A stretch of 64,000 nt of DNA from Levilactobacillus suantsaiihabitans (GTDB lineage Bacteria > Bacillota > Bacilli > Lactobacillales > Lactobacillaceae), in the NCBI RefSeq assembly GCF_004745505.1, contig NZ_RKLX01000001.1, positions 186,001 to 250,000 of the forward strand, read 5' to 3'. The notes under the pieces are model-generated. The model searched no databases. It was not told where the DNA came from and saw only the letters and a list, made by a program, of their open reading frames with translations. The position numbers were made by a program, and so were the translations under genes. Below, piece by piece: positions 1 through 9,066 of the stretch (the stretch's first letter is position 1; each line of letters begins with the position of its first letter).

Positions 1-1466
1 GTTGCGGCAGTCGCTTGCGCCGTTAAGTCTTGCTGGCGTTGTTCCAGGTCGGCTTGCTTACGAGTCGTTTCCTGTAACGTCGTCAGTTGTTGCTGTTGCT
101 GCTCTAGGGTCGCCTGGCGTTTGGTCAGGGCACTCTGCGTCGCGTAGATCTCGGTTTGCCGGTCGATCACCTGTTGGTGCTTTTTCTGAGCCGCTTGGTT
201 CGCGGTCACTGCGGTCTGACTACTGGTCACTGACCGAGTCGCCTGTTCAACGGCCGTTTGGGCTTGTTGGTTGGCCTGCTTTAGTTCAGTCACCCGCTGA
301 TAGACTGGCACCAGCGCCTGTTGTTGCGCCAAGGTCGTGTTGGCCTGTTTCAACTTTGCTACCAGTGGTTGTTGGCTCTTCAGATCTGCTTGCGCCGTAG
401 CCAATTGCGCTTGTGCTTGGCTGAGTGCTTGTTGGGCCTGCTGGTATTGCTGTTGACGTTGGGCGACGGTCTGAGTAGCCCGGGTCCGTTGCTGCCATTG
501 CGGTTGTAGTTGCTGGGTCCATTCCAGTTCGGCAATGCGTTGCTGGAGTTGGTCCATCGCCGGTTGCTGCGCCGTTAGGGCTTTTTGAGCCGTGCGTTGC
601 TGAGCCAATTGCTGTTGGTCCTGAAGAAATAGCCGTTCTTGCTCATCTTGGCGAACCAACTCACTGTGCCGGTGATCGGCCGTCTGGAGAGTCGCCTGCA
701 CGGCGGCCACATCCTGTTGCGTCGTGGTCTGTTGACTGGCCATTAACGTTAGCAAGTCTGGCGTCTGATGATTGGCCAACAACGCCTGTGCACGCTCCTG
801 ATTAACCGGCGTCCATTTCAATTCGTCCAGCAACCGGTCTTGGGTCGCGGCCGTTTGGCGGTTAGCCGCCTCGTTTTGTTTCAATTGTCGTTTCAACTGA
901 TCCGTCCACCGGGCAAAAATCGTGGTGTTGAACAATTGCTCTAACACCGCGGCCTTGTCCTCACTAGGCGCAATCAAAAATTTCCGGAACTGCCCCTGAG
1001 GCAACAAGACGATCTGGGCGAACTGTTTGCCGTCCATCTGTAAGAGCTCTTGTAAGTAGTCGCGAACTTGGCCCTCCTTGGTCAATTGCGTCACTTCGTC
1101 TTCACCGGCAAATACTGTGAGCGTCACACTGGCCGTCGCTTCGTGGACCCCGGTACCGCGTTTCTTGGCTAAGATCTGACTGGGTTCACGCACGATTTCG
1201 TAGCGGCGGTCGCGATGGGTAAAGGTAAACGTTACCCGCGTGGTGTCGGTCATCGTGGCAAAATCCGAGCGCATCGACTTGGCCTCGCGGTCCACGCCCG
1301 AGGTTTGGTTGAACAGCGCATAGCACATGCCGTCAAAGATGGTGGTCTTGCCACTCCCGGTCTTGCCGCTGATCAAAAACAGCGGGGTGGCGGCAAACTT
1401 GGTGAAGTCAATGGTCTCATCGCGGTAAGGACCAAAATATTCAAGATGTAAGGTTACTGGACTCAT
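1..1466 (-). CDS. sbcC: SbcC, exonuclease large subunit (3' end outside window)
   Basis: SMC-like ATPase subunit of the SbcCD nuclease, which opens hairpins and trims DNA ends. The minus-strand reading frame is open from the ATG at 1466 to the window edge, about 488 codons. The N-terminus gives a Rad50-type start, LEYFGPYRDE, then a Walker A motif GKTGSGKTT near residue 35. After about residue 200 the protein is a Gln/Ala/Leu-rich coiled coil, as expected for the arm; the zinc hook and the second ATPase half lie beyond the edge. The start overlaps the sbcD stop in an ATGA arrangement, so the two are translationally coupled. High confidence for identity. Confidence 0.93.
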   Translation of the reverse strand, partial: MSPVTLHLEYFGPYRDETIDFTKFAATPLFLISGKTGSGKTTIFDGMCYALFNQTSGVDREAKSMRSDFATMTDTTRVTFTFTHRDRRYEIVREPSQILAKKRGTGVHEATASVTLTVFAGEDEVTQLTKEGQVRDYLQELLQMDGKQFAQIVLLPQGQFRKFLIAPSEDKAAVLEQLFNTTIFARWTDQLKRQLKQNEAANRQTAATQDRLLDELKWTPVNQERAQALLANHQTPDLLTLMASQQTTTQQDVAAVQATLQTADHRHSELVRQDEQERLFLQDQQQLAQQRTAQKALTAQQPAMDQLQQRIAELEWTQQLQPQWQQRTRATQTVAQRQQQYQQAQQALSQAQAQLATAQADLKSQQPLVAKLKQANTTLAQQQALVPVYQRVTELKQANQQAQTAVEQATRSVTSSQTAVTANQAAQKKHQQVIDRQTEIYATQSALTKRQATLEQQQQQLTTLQETTRKQADLEQRQQDLTAQATAA

Positions 1467-2596
1467 TGATTTTCCTCCTTTTCCGCGCGCTGCAAGGCTT
1501 GCTTAGCCCACGTGAGTTGTTGGTCACTCAGGGGATGCTGCGTGACCTGGGCAAAGAAATCTTGTAAGAGCGTGACCGGATCCTGTTGCACCTGCTGCAC
1601 ATCTAGGGTGTCGGGCGTGACGTCCAACTGATTGACCCGATTCAACTCGATGACCCGCGGAAAACGGGTCTTGAGCCGCTGCATGACGTTGGTGATCGGC
1701 GTGGTATCCGTCAGATTCACGGCAATGAAGTCTGCCGGCGTCACCGGATAAATGTGGTTGGGGTCCAGCAAATGTTCAAAGCTGTCTTCCAAGACCACCA
1801 GATTATGCCACGGCCGCAACGGTTTAAAGGTCACCGTGACCGGCGTCGTGTCGGTATCCACGATCCACACGCCCTTAGTGTCGGCCGCCTCACTGGTCGA
1901 AAATTTCAACGGCGAGCCACTGTACTTGACCGTGGGTTCATTTTGCAAGGCTTCCTTACGGTGCAGATGCCCCAACGCCACGTAATCAAACGGCGCCAAC
2001 AGGTCGACCGGCACGGCGTTGAGTCCCCCTACTTGAACCTGCGTCTCCGAATCCGTGTGCTGGCTGCCCGCCGCGAAGAAATGCGCGATCAAAACGTGGT
2101 GCTTATCTGGCGCAAACTTTTCCTGCATCGCAGCCACCAGCCGTTCCATGGCTTGGTTGACCGTTCTGATTTGGTCGTCGTCAAAGAACTGCCGCGCCGC
2201 GATTGGCTCAAAATACGGCAAGAGGAAAAATTGTGTGTCCCCTAAGGTCACGGGCGTTAAGGCGTCCGCCAATTTGGTGCGCAAGAAAAAATCGGTGCTC
2301 GAAAACCACTCTGCGCCGTAACCCAACCGCACACCAGAGTCATGGTTGCCACTGATGGCCAGCAACGGGAATTTATCCTGCCGGTTTAAGGTCACTAGCA
2401 TCTGCGTAAGTGCCGTCACGGCCGGCTCGCTGGGCAAAGCGCGGTCGTAGAGGTCCCCCGCAATCACGATTGCATCCACGTGCTCCTCTTGGGCAATGGC
2501 TTCAATCTGACGAAACGCCTCTTCTTGTTCCGGAATCAAGTCATAGCCGTGAAGCTTCTTGCCAATATGCCAATCCGCTGTATGTAAAAAGCGCAT
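1463..2596 (-). CDS. sbcD: SbcD, exonuclease small subunit (Mre11-like nuclease)
   Basis: Metallophosphoesterase subunit of SbcCD. Conserved metal-binding motifs are visible: HTADWHIG at residues 5-12, GDLYDR, SGNHDSG and ALGHLHRKE. Length is 377 residues from the ATG at 2596, usual for the family. A longer frame begins at 2638, but the motif-proximal ATG has a purine-rich site (AAGGAA) just upstream and the extra residues are not family-like. It is followed by sbcC with a 4-base overlap and lies 16 bases after tag, so the three DNA repair genes may share a transcript. Confidence 0.95.
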   Translation of the reverse strand: MRFLHTADWHIGKKLHGYDLIPEQEEAFRQIEAIAQEEHVDAIVIAGDLYDRALPSEPAVTALTQMLVTLNRQDKFPLLAISGNHDSGVRLGYGAEWFSSTDFFLRTKLADALTPVTLGDTQFFLLPYFEPIAARQFFDDDQIRTVNQAMERLVAAMQEKFAPDKHHVLIAHFFAAGSQHTDSETQVQVGGLNAVPVDLLAPFDYVALGHLHRKEALQNEPTVKYSGSPLKFSTSEAADTKGVWIVDTDTTPVTVTFKPLRPWHNLVVLEDSFEHLLDPNHIYPVTPADFIAVNLTDTTPITNVMQRLKTRFPRVIELNRVNQLDVTPDTLDVQQVQQDPVTLLQDFFAQVTQHPLSDQQLTWAKQALQRAEKEENQ

Positions 2597-2612
2597 AGTC
2601 GTTTCCTTCTTT

Positions 2613-3173
2613 CTACTTGTTCTCCGGTGCCCAATCACAACTAAGCACGTGGTCGTTTACCAATCCCGCCCCTTGCAAGAAGGCATAAATCGTAGTTGGC
2701 CCCACAAACTTGAACCCACGTTTCTTCATTTCTCGAGAGATGTGCTGCGCCAGATCTGTCGTGGCCGGGATCTGGTCGGTCGATTGGACGGCGTGCCGAA
2801 TCGGTTGGCCGCCCACAAAGGCCCACAACCAGGTCGCAAAGTCTGGTCCTGCTGGCCAATTGGCCAAGACCTGCGCGTTGTTGACCGTGGCCTCTAGCTT
2901 GCGGCGGTTGCGAATGATCGCTGGATCCGTCAACAAGCGGTCGATGTCTGCGGGCGTCATGGCGGCGACCTTGGCGATGTCGAAATCGTCAAAGTCCCGA
3001 CGAAAGGCTGCGCGTTTATTAAGGACCGTTTGCCAACTCAAGCCAGCTTGATAAGTCTCCAAACACAGCATTTCAAAGAGCTTTTGCAAGTCATGCTGTG
3101 GGCGACACCATTCCTCATCGTGATACCGTTCCATTACCGGCGAGCCTGTAGCCCAGTCACATCGTTTAACCAT
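2613..3173 (-). CDS. tag: DNA-3-methyladenine glycosylase I
   Basis: Removes 3-methyladenine from alkylated DNA as the first step of base excision repair. The 186-residue product starts MVKRCDWATG and continues with YHDEEWC, the Tag-type N-terminal zinc/recognition segment. It contains LFEMLCLETYQAGLSW with the glutamate and tyrosine typical of the HhH glycosylase fold, and ends in the HVLSCDW zinc-ligand region. The start at 3173 is preferred over an upstream in-frame start at 3236 because GGGAGG lies 7 bases before it. It is the first gene of a tag-sbcD-sbcC run. Confidence 0.94.
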   Translation of the reverse strand: MVKRCDWATGSPVMERYHDEEWCRPQHDLQKLFEMLCLETYQAGLSWQTVLNKRAAFRRDFDDFDIAKVAAMTPADIDRLLTDPAIIRNRRKLEATVNNAQVLANWPAGPDFATWLWAFVGGQPIRHAVQSTDQIPATTDLAQHISREMKKRGFKFVGPTTIYAFLQGAGLVNDHVLSCDWAPENK

Positions 3174-3320
3174 GACGATTCCTCCCATTTTTCCGTTAAA
3201 TTCACTATACCAGATTCTGATTTGAAAACCAAACAAATGTTCGATTTATTATTTCATGAAAACGTCACCAATGCCGTTTTGATAGGTTAATTCCTCTGAT
3301 GATTCAGTAATTAATTTTGC

Positions 3321-3349
3321 TTGACCCTTTGCCCCGAATGGCCTATGCT
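3321..3349 (+). promoter_or_regulatory. Sigma-70-type promoter of the secreted protease gene
   Basis: TTGACC and TATGCT are separated by 17 bases, and the gene start lies 45 bases downstream with a strong ribosome site GAGGAGG at 3379-3385. This is read from sequence only. Confidence 0.6.
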
Positions 3350-3393
3350 ATTGTAAACACGATATGTTTTGGGGATTAGAGGAGGTTATCACT

Positions 3394-4323
3394 ATGCGTA
3401 GAACACACCATCTCAAGGCGCGCTCACTGATTACGGCCGTTGCGGCAGCCCTAATCGTGACGCCCGTCGTCACCACCAGTACCGTCACGGCTTCGGCCGC
3501 CAGCGTAACCCCGTCTAGTGCATTGTTGAAGAAGTCTAAGGGCTATTACCAAAAGCACGCCAAGACTTTGGGGAAGAAATACAAGTTGGCTTATGATGCC
3601 CAGACCGCCCTGAAGAAAAACGGGAAGACCGCGGTGTACGTCAAAACCAAAGACAAGACGCTCAAGAAGAGTGTCACCACCGCGATGGCCTACTGGAACA
3701 AGAAGCTTGGTAAGAAGGAATTTACCCTCGGTTCCAAGAAAAAGCACAACCTGACGTTCTCAGTTTCCAAGTCGACCCCCACGAAGAGCGATCAAAGCGA
3801 TGCCTGGTGGACGCCCGCTAAGAAGCAGTTACAGATTCGGCAATCCTTTTACACGGCCGAAAAGCAAAATATCGGCATTGCCATGACCAATCAGCTGAAT
3901 GACGCCTTTTACAAGCAGTATTCTGGTGAGATTGAAGCCAAGGCCAAGGCAAATCTTGCAGCGGAGGGCATTAGCACCACTGATACCAGTTACTCAAGCC
4001 GCTTCAACCAAGAAGCTAGCAAAATCGAAACCAGTTTGCCAGAATACGCCGTCTTGAAAAAAGACGTGACACTGGTCAAAACCAAGCTGGCTAACGAAGG
4101 CCGGATGTACGAGTATGCCAGCACGATTGCCCATGAACTGGGCCACGTAATGGGGCTCAACCACTCCCCCAACAAGAAAGATCTCATGTACTTTGAAAGC
4201 GGCAGCACCAATGTTTACAGCTACAAGAAGGTCAAGGCTGGCCTTTCCAAATACACCCCAGTGACCAAGACCGATACCAAGCGCGCCAAATTAGCGCTGA
4301 AGATTTATGTGGCCGTTCACTGA
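3394..4323 (+). CDS. Secreted matrixin-like zinc metalloprotease
   Basis: A 309-residue exported protein. The N-terminus has two arginines and lysine, a hydrophobic core and an Ala-x-Ala type cleavage region near residue 35, so it should be secreted. The catalytic signature HELGHVMGLNHS is near residue 250, matching the HExxHxxGxxH zinc site of matrixins (M10), followed by a Met-containing turn (KKDLMYFES) as in metzincins. The middle is Lys-rich and not otherwise recognisable. The start at 3394 is chosen for the GAGGAGG site 8 bases upstream; the longer frame from 3364 has none. Monocistronic, with its own promoter and terminator. The substrate is unknown; similar proteins are common in lactobacilli. 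Confidence 0.85.
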   Translation: MRRTHHLKARSLITAVAAALIVTPVVTTSTVTASAASVTPSSALLKKSKGYYQKHAKTLGKKYKLAYDAQTALKKNGKTAVYVKTKDKTLKKSVTTAMAYWNKKLGKKEFTLGSKKKHNLTFSVSKSTPTKSDQSDAWWTPAKKQLQIRQSFYTAEKQNIGIAMTNQLNDAFYKQYSGEIEAKAKANLAAEGISTTDTSYSSRFNQEASKIETSLPEYAVLKKDVTLVKTKLANEGRMYEYASTIAHELGHVMGLNHSPNKKDLMYFESGSTNVYSYKKVKAGLSKYTPVTKTDTKRAKLALKIYVAVH

Positions 4324-4333
4324 TCAACTCCGT

Positions 4334-4371
4334 AAAAAGTTGCTCATTATTTTTTGGTGGGCAACTTTTTT
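4334..4371 (+). terminator. Rho-independent terminator after the protease gene
   Basis: Inverted arms AAAAAGTTGC and GCAACTTTTTT flank a loop of about 17 bases, with a T-run on the plus strand. Confidence 0.8.
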
Positions 4372-4466
4372 CTGCAATCGAACTGTAATCAATTGTAAAT
4401 TGTCCGTAACCTCCTCGCAAGTCAGACCGTGTACAATGGACCCAAAGACTGAGGAGGATATCATTC

Positions 4467-5411
4467 ATGCAAATTAAGTTTCGTAAATTAGGGGCCGGGT
4501 TGGCCGCTGCAGCTGCGATCTTAGCCGTGGGTATTGGGTTGAGCACGACCACGGCACAAGCAGCCGGCAATAAAGTTGCGGATGTTTCTCAATATCAAGG
4601 AAATATCAACTGGACCAAGGCGTCCAAGGACTTAAAGTACGCCATTATCCGGGTCCAACACGGGAGTAAGGGCGACGCGGGTTACATGGTCGACAGCAAG
4701 CGTAACGTCAACGCAAACGGCGCTTACAAGGCTGGCGTGCCATTTGGCCAATACATGTTCGCCGAATTCACGAGTGTGAAGGATGCCCAGCAAGAAGCCA
4801 AGGATTTCTACAAACGCAGTAACGCGCACACCAAGTTCTTCGTTTTAGATGAAGAAAAGCGGATGCCAAGTGCCAAGAAGTCAGAACAAACCTACGTCAA
4901 CGCTTGGTTAAAGACCATGCGGAGTCTGACGGACAAGCCGCTGATCATGTATGCTGGTGAATACTACGCCAACGCGCATAAGCTGGACTTCTCCAAGTTT
5001 GACGGTTCTTGGATCGCCAAATACAGCTCCACGAAGCCTAAGGTCACTGGAACGTCCATCGACTTGTGGCAATACACCAGTACCGGTCGCGTTTCCGGAA
5101 TCAGCGGCAACGTCGACTTGAACAAGATTCAAAACAATTCCGTCGTTAAGAGTTGGTTCGCCGGCACTTCTGCCCACAGCACCGCGAGCTACTACAAGAG
5201 CGTTAAGAACGTGACGGGCATCAAGATCGACAAGAACGTTTACGAATACAACAGTACGTTATTTACCAAGGGTCAACGCAGCACCAAGTTGACAGCTGGT
5301 AAGAAGGTCGCTGTCAAGGCGATCACCAAGAATAGCAAGGGCGCTTACCGGTTCCAATTGAACAACGGCAAGTACGTCACGGCTAACAAGGCGTTTGTCA
5401 CGACTTACTAA
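4467..5411 (+). CDS. Secreted GH25 lysozyme (N-acetylmuramidase)
   Basis: A 314-residue muramidase predicted to cleave the beta-1,4 bond after N-acetylmuramic acid in peptidoglycan. A signal peptide ends near the Ala-Gln-Ala-Ala at residues 30-33. The mature part begins VADVSQYQGNINW, carrying the conserved catalytic-site aspartate of GH25; FVLDEE carries the Asp-x-Glu pair and WIAKY and DLWQYTS are family motifs. The last ~75 residues form a separate SH3/SLAP-like cell wall-binding module (DUF5776-like), ending in an NNGKYVTANKAFV motif. GAGGAGG sits 8 bases before the ATG. It may be an autolysin or a phage-derived lysin fixed in the genome; no phage genes are nearby. Confidence 0.92.
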   Translation: MQIKFRKLGAGLAAAAAILAVGIGLSTTTAQAAGNKVADVSQYQGNINWTKASKDLKYAIIRVQHGSKGDAGYMVDSKRNVNANGAYKAGVPFGQYMFAEFTSVKDAQQEAKDFYKRSNAHTKFFVLDEEKRMPSAKKSEQTYVNAWLKTMRSLTDKPLIMYAGEYYANAHKLDFSKFDGSWIAKYSSTKPKVTGTSIDLWQYTSTGRVSGISGNVDLNKIQNNSVVKSWFAGTSAHSTASYYKSVKNVTGIKIDKNVYEYNSTLFTKGQRSTKLTAGKKVAVKAITKNSKGAYRFQLNNGKYVTANKAFVTTY

Positions 5412-5430
5412 ACAAAATTCTCATCTGATT

Positions 5431-5466
5431 AGGGACTGCAATCTGGGATTGTGGTTCCTTTTTTGT
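5431..5466 (+). terminator. Rho-independent terminator after the GH25 gene
   Basis: AGGGACTGCAATC pairs with GATTGTGGTTCCT across a 3-base loop, followed by TTTTTT. Confidence 0.85.
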
Positions 5467-5563
5467 TTCCACCGATTTCCCGAAAAATCGCCGTCCGGCA
5501 ACACTGTAAGCGGTTCATTTATGCTAAGATTAGTTTAAACATAAACCCTTGGGGGGATTTTTC

Positions 5564-6517
5564 ATGAATGGCTTACTCTTAGTCAATCTCGGCTCGCCCG
5601 CCTCACCCACAACGGCGGACGTCCATCAATATTTACAACAATTTCTCAGTGATCGCCACGTGATCGAAATGCCGCCCGCCCTGTGGCAGCCGCTGTTGCG
5701 CGGCATCATCTTACCCACGCGTTCCTGGCGTTCGGCGACGTTTTACCAACATATTTGGACCCAGGAGGGCTCGCCGCTCGTCGTGTATACCCAGCGGATG
5801 GCCGCACAGGTGCAGGCGCTACTGCCCGACTGGCACGTGGCTTACGCCATGACTTACGGGCAACCGGCGATTGGGCCGACGCTGACCCAGCTGGCGCAGA
5901 CCTGTGACCACATCGTTTTACTGCCGCTTTTTCCGCAGTACACGCAGAGCACGCACGGTGGTATCTTCCAGCAGGCCCAGGATACCGGCGTTGCCGTGAC
6001 ACCAGTGCGCCACTTTTACGATCAGCCGGCCTACCTGGACCTCTTGGCCGATCAGGTCTGGCAGGCCTACCAACAGGCCAATTTCGACGCCGTCTTGTTT
6101 AGCTACCACAGTATCCCCAGCGCCATGGTTCGCCACGGTGACCCTTACCCGACGGAGTGTCAGGCTACCACGCAAGGCGTCTTGGATCGGCTGCCAGACC
6201 TCCCCGCTGATAAGGTCCAGACCGTTTACCAGTCCAAATTCGGCCCCATGCCTTGGCAAAAACCGTATCTCAAAAATACCCTGATGCAACTCGTTGAGCT
6301 GGGCAAACGCAACGTCTTGATCGTTACGCCGTCCTTTGTCGCCGACTGTCTGGAGACCTTGGAGGAAGACTATGTGCAAAATTACCAAACGTTCAAGGCC
6401 AGCGGCGGCGACAATTTCCAACTCGTTCCGCCCATGAACGACGATCCGCGCTTTGGCCGCTTTCTGGCCGACCTGGCGCAACAACAGCTCGCCAAGGCGG
6501 GTGATGCGCATGCCTGA
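5564..6517 (+). CDS. hemH: Ferrochelatase (coproporphyrin/protoporphyrin)
   Basis: Inserts ferrous iron into a porphyrin. In Gram-positives the enzyme (CpfC/HemH) usually acts on coproporphyrin III. The 317-residue product begins MNGLLLVNLGSPASP, the family N-terminal signature, and contains LPLFPQYTQSTHG, LFSYHSIP with the catalytic histidine, YQSKFGPMPWQKP, and a VTPSFVADCLETLEE motif with the conserved glutamates. GGGGGG 7 bases upstream fixes the start. No other heme biosynthesis gene is in the window, so here it looks like an orphan serving porphyrin taken from outside or made elsewhere. It overlaps the next gene, mntH, by 8 bases. Confidence 0.93.
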   Translation: MNGLLLVNLGSPASPTTADVHQYLQQFLSDRHVIEMPPALWQPLLRGIILPTRSWRSATFYQHIWTQEGSPLVVYTQRMAAQVQALLPDWHVAYAMTYGQPAIGPTLTQLAQTCDHIVLLPLFPQYTQSTHGGIFQQAQDTGVAVTPVRHFYDQPAYLDLLADQVWQAYQQANFDAVLFSYHSIPSAMVRHGDPYPTECQATTQGVLDRLPDLPADKVQTVYQSKFGPMPWQKPYLKNTLMQLVELGKRNVLIVTPSFVADCLETLEEDYVQNYQTFKASGGDNFQLVPPMNDDPRFGRFLADLAQQQLAKAGDAHA

Positions 6518-7835
6518 ACCCACGCGTCCCAGCCTAGACGAGGTCAACCGTAGCGTGCCTGTGCCTAGTGTCTATGAGACCTCCTTTTTTCAAAAGTTCT
6601 TGGCCTACAGTGGACCAGGCGCCCTGGTCGCGATTGGCTACATGGATCCCGGCAACTGGCTGACGTCGCTAGCCGGGGGCAGCCAGTACCGTTATCAACT
6701 GCTGGCAGTCCTGGTGCTGGCGATTCTGGTCGCCATGTTCATGCAGGACCTGGCCATCAAACTGGGTGTGGTCGCGCGCCAAGACCTGGCCCAAGCCATT
6801 GCGGTCCAGGTCCCCACGCCCGTGCGGATCACCTTATGGTTGCTCAACGAAGTGGCGATGATGGCCACTGACCTGACCGGCGTGGTGGGGACGGCCATCG
6901 CGTTGAAATTACTCTTTGACTTACCGCTAGTCTACGGCATTCTATTGACCGTGGCCGACGTATTGATCGTCCTGTTGTTCCTCCGCTTTGGAATTCGGCG
7001 GATCGAATTCATCGTGCTGGTCGCCATTTTGACCGTTGGCCTCATCTTTGCCATCGAGGTCTGGCGCGCCCAGCCCGTCCCCAGTGCCATCGCTCGGGGA
7101 TTGGTGCCTTCGTTGAGTCTACTGACCAACCATGAAAAGTTAATCTTGAGCGTCGGCATCATCGGGGCGACCATCATGCCCCACAACCTGTATCTCCACT
7201 CGGCGCTGGCGCAAAGTCGTCGCTACGACGAACACGACCCTGCGCAGGTCACCGAGGCTTTACGCTTTGCCCGCTGGGATTCCACCGTGCACTTGCTGGC
7301 GGCCCTGCTGATCAATGCGCTGCTCTTGATTCTGGGCGGCACCCTGTTCTTCGGCCAGACCGGTCAACTCTCCAGTCTGCAGGCCGTCTATTTGGGCCTT
7401 AAAAATAGCGCCGTTGTGGGCGCACTGGCCAGTCCGGTGATGAGCTGGTTGTTTGCGGTCGCTTTGTTGATCACCGGACTGATCTCGTCGATCACCAGCA
7501 CCTTGTCCGGGCAAATTGTGATGGAAGGCTATATCCACATCCGCTTGCCGCTCTGGCAACGGCGCCTGTTGACACGGTTCGTGACCTTGGTGCCCATCAT
7601 TTTGATTGGGGTAGCGGTGGGCTTTAACGACCACACCTTCGAGGCCCTGATCGTTTACGCACAGGTGGTCTTGAGCATCGCCCTGCCGTTTACGCTCTTC
7701 CCCCTGATTCATTTGACGGATCAACCATCCTTGCTGGGCAACCACGTCAATCGCCGCTTCACCGTCATTTTGGGTTATGGATTAACGGCGGTCATCACAG
7801 TGTTTAACTTGCAATTATTACTTTCGGTCATTTAA
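6510..7835 (+). CDS. mntH: NRAMP-family divalent metal:proton symporter
   Basis: Membrane importer for Mn2+ (and Fe2+). The 441-residue product has about 11 hydrophobic segments, the DPGNW metal-binding motif in helix 1 (residues 52-56) and the MPHNLYLHS motif in helix 6. The start at 6510 is favoured because AAGGCGG ends 9 bases before it; an ATG at 6504 is also possible. It overlaps the end of hemH by 8 bases, so the two are translationally coupled and probably share the promoter upstream of hemH. Ferrochelatase plus a metal importer in one transcript suggests metal supply; manganese import is the usual role in lactobacilli. Confidence 0.93.
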   Translation: MPEPTRPSLDEVNRSVPVPSVYETSFFQKFLAYSGPGALVAIGYMDPGNWLTSLAGGSQYRYQLLAVLVLAILVAMFMQDLAIKLGVVARQDLAQAIAVQVPTPVRITLWLLNEVAMMATDLTGVVGTAIALKLLFDLPLVYGILLTVADVLIVLLFLRFGIRRIEFIVLVAILTVGLIFAIEVWRAQPVPSAIARGLVPSLSLLTNHEKLILSVGIIGATIMPHNLYLHSALAQSRRYDEHDPAQVTEALRFARWDSTVHLLAALLINALLLILGGTLFFGQTGQLSSLQAVYLGLKNSAVVGALASPVMSWLFAVALLITGLISSITSTLSGQIVMEGYIHIRLPLWQRRLLTRFVTLVPIILIGVAVGFNDHTFEALIVYAQVVLSIALPFTLFPLIHLTDQPSLLGNHVNRRFTVILGYGLTAVITVFNLQLLLSVI

Positions 7836-7871
7836 AAAATGCGCTTGGGCACTCGTCCCAAACGCATTTTT
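7835..7871. terminator. Bidirectional terminator between mntH and the GH8 gene
   Basis: AAAAATGCG and CGCATTTTT arms with an internal CTTGGG/CCCAA stem lie between two convergent genes. There are T-runs on both strands. Confidence 0.85.
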
Positions 7872-7875
7872 GCTG

Positions 7876-8997
7876 TTAACTCAACGCCGTAACCACTTGC
7901 AAGGTCGCTGAGAAATAGTTCTTCTTTTCAATTGACTTCGGTAGCTGCTTAGCCGTCTTCTTTTTCAAGGCCGTGCGCTTCATTACCCGGGCCGCGTAGT
8001 TTACGGGCGCGGTGAAGGCCGTGTTTTCGTAACTGTTGACGGCCTTGCCACCCAACGTGTAAACCGCGGTGATCTTTGACTTGCGGTTGTAGAACTTCAA
8101 CTGCTTGTTCAGCGCCTTTTTGGTCACGCTGTCATGTTTTAACTTATAAGTCTGAGCTAACCGCCACGGTACCCGGCAGGCGTTGTAACCGACTTGATTG
8201 TCCGTCCCGGATTCGATGGCATACGGCTGCACGGCCTTGAGCTTGAGGCTCTTGCCGGTCACAAAAATGAAGTCGGGGAACAACCCTGTCTTGTGACGAG
8301 CACTCAGCTTCTTGACGGCGCTTTGACTGCGTTTGGCGACCTTATTCCAAGAGCTGTCGTGGGTGTATTTCGCAAATGTCTTGAAGTAGCCCGTCATCAG
8401 GTCCGCCGTCCGCAACTTACTGCGATCATAAGCGCTCGTCGCCCAGTTGCCCATGGTTGGCAGCGAGGTCGTCGGATTGATTTCCTTTTGCTTGATGGCC
8501 TTGATCAGCTTCTTGGCCGCAGCCTTGTAGTTGACCTTCTTGCTGCCCCACTTCTTATCGGCAAGAATCAGTGCGTAGGCAATGTCCAAATCACCATCGG
8601 TCGCGGAATTCTTCTGCTGGCCGGTACTGGTCATCTTGTTGCCCCGCTTGGTCTGTTGCCACTGCATCAACGGCGTCTTCGCCGAGACCCGGTGTGCGCG
8701 GTAATACTTATAGAACTGATTAAACGTAGCGTGGGTGTTAGCTCCCTTCTTGGCGGCCAATACCGCGGCTAACATGCCATAACCCTGACCTTCCGATAAG
8801 GCCGTCGTGGCACCCTGGCCGTTGTTGGACTTGACGTATTTTTGCGTCTTGCCGCCCACGTAGGCCTTTTGCCACTGCTTATACAACGTCGTGGCCGACG
8901 CAGCGTGGGCCGTCACGGGTTGTTGGGTCAAGGCGACTCCCCCGACCGTCAAGCCGCACAGCACGGCCAAACCAGTGATCATCTTATGTAATTTCAT
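7876..8997 (-). CDS. Secreted GH8 glycosidase (endoglucanase-like)
   Basis: A 373-residue secreted enzyme of glycoside hydrolase family 8 (cellulase/chitosanase/BcsZ type). The signal peptide ends at about Ala-His-Ala-Ala, residues 31-34. The family signature is seen as SEGQGYGM (general acid glutamate) and SATDGDLDIAYAL (catalytic-site aspartates), with NQVGYNACRVPWRLA later. GGAG 8 bases before the ATG at 8997 supports the start; an in-frame extension to 9060 lacks one. The lysine-rich surface is typical of the organism's exported proteins. No cellulose synthase is nearby, so the substrate could be a foreign or self-made beta-glucan; not determined. Confidence 0.85.
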   Translation of the reverse strand: MKLHKMITGLAVLCGLTVGGVALTQQPVTAHAASATTLYKQWQKAYVGGKTQKYVKSNNGQGATTALSEGQGYGMLAAVLAAKKGANTHATFNQFYKYYRAHRVSAKTPLMQWQQTKRGNKMTSTGQQKNSATDGDLDIAYALILADKKWGSKKVNYKAAAKKLIKAIKQKEINPTTSLPTMGNWATSAYDRSKLRTADLMTGYFKTFAKYTHDSSWNKVAKRSQSAVKKLSARHKTGLFPDFIFVTGKSLKLKAVQPYAIESGTDNQVGYNACRVPWRLAQTYKLKHDSVTKKALNKQLKFYNRKSKITAVYTLGGKAVNSYENTAFTAPVNYAARVMKRTALKKKTAKQLPKSIEKKNYFSATLQVVTALS

Positions 8998-9066
8998 GGT
9001 GTGAACTCCTTTCTGCTTTATAGGTTTATTATACCGCGCCACAGAAAAAGAGTGGATCAAAAGGTG

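Noticed and set aside
2-522. Plus- and minus-strand ORFs inside the sbcC coiled-coil region
   Set aside because: They are shadows of the sbcC frame, which is continuous from 1466 to the window edge with a clear Walker A motif.
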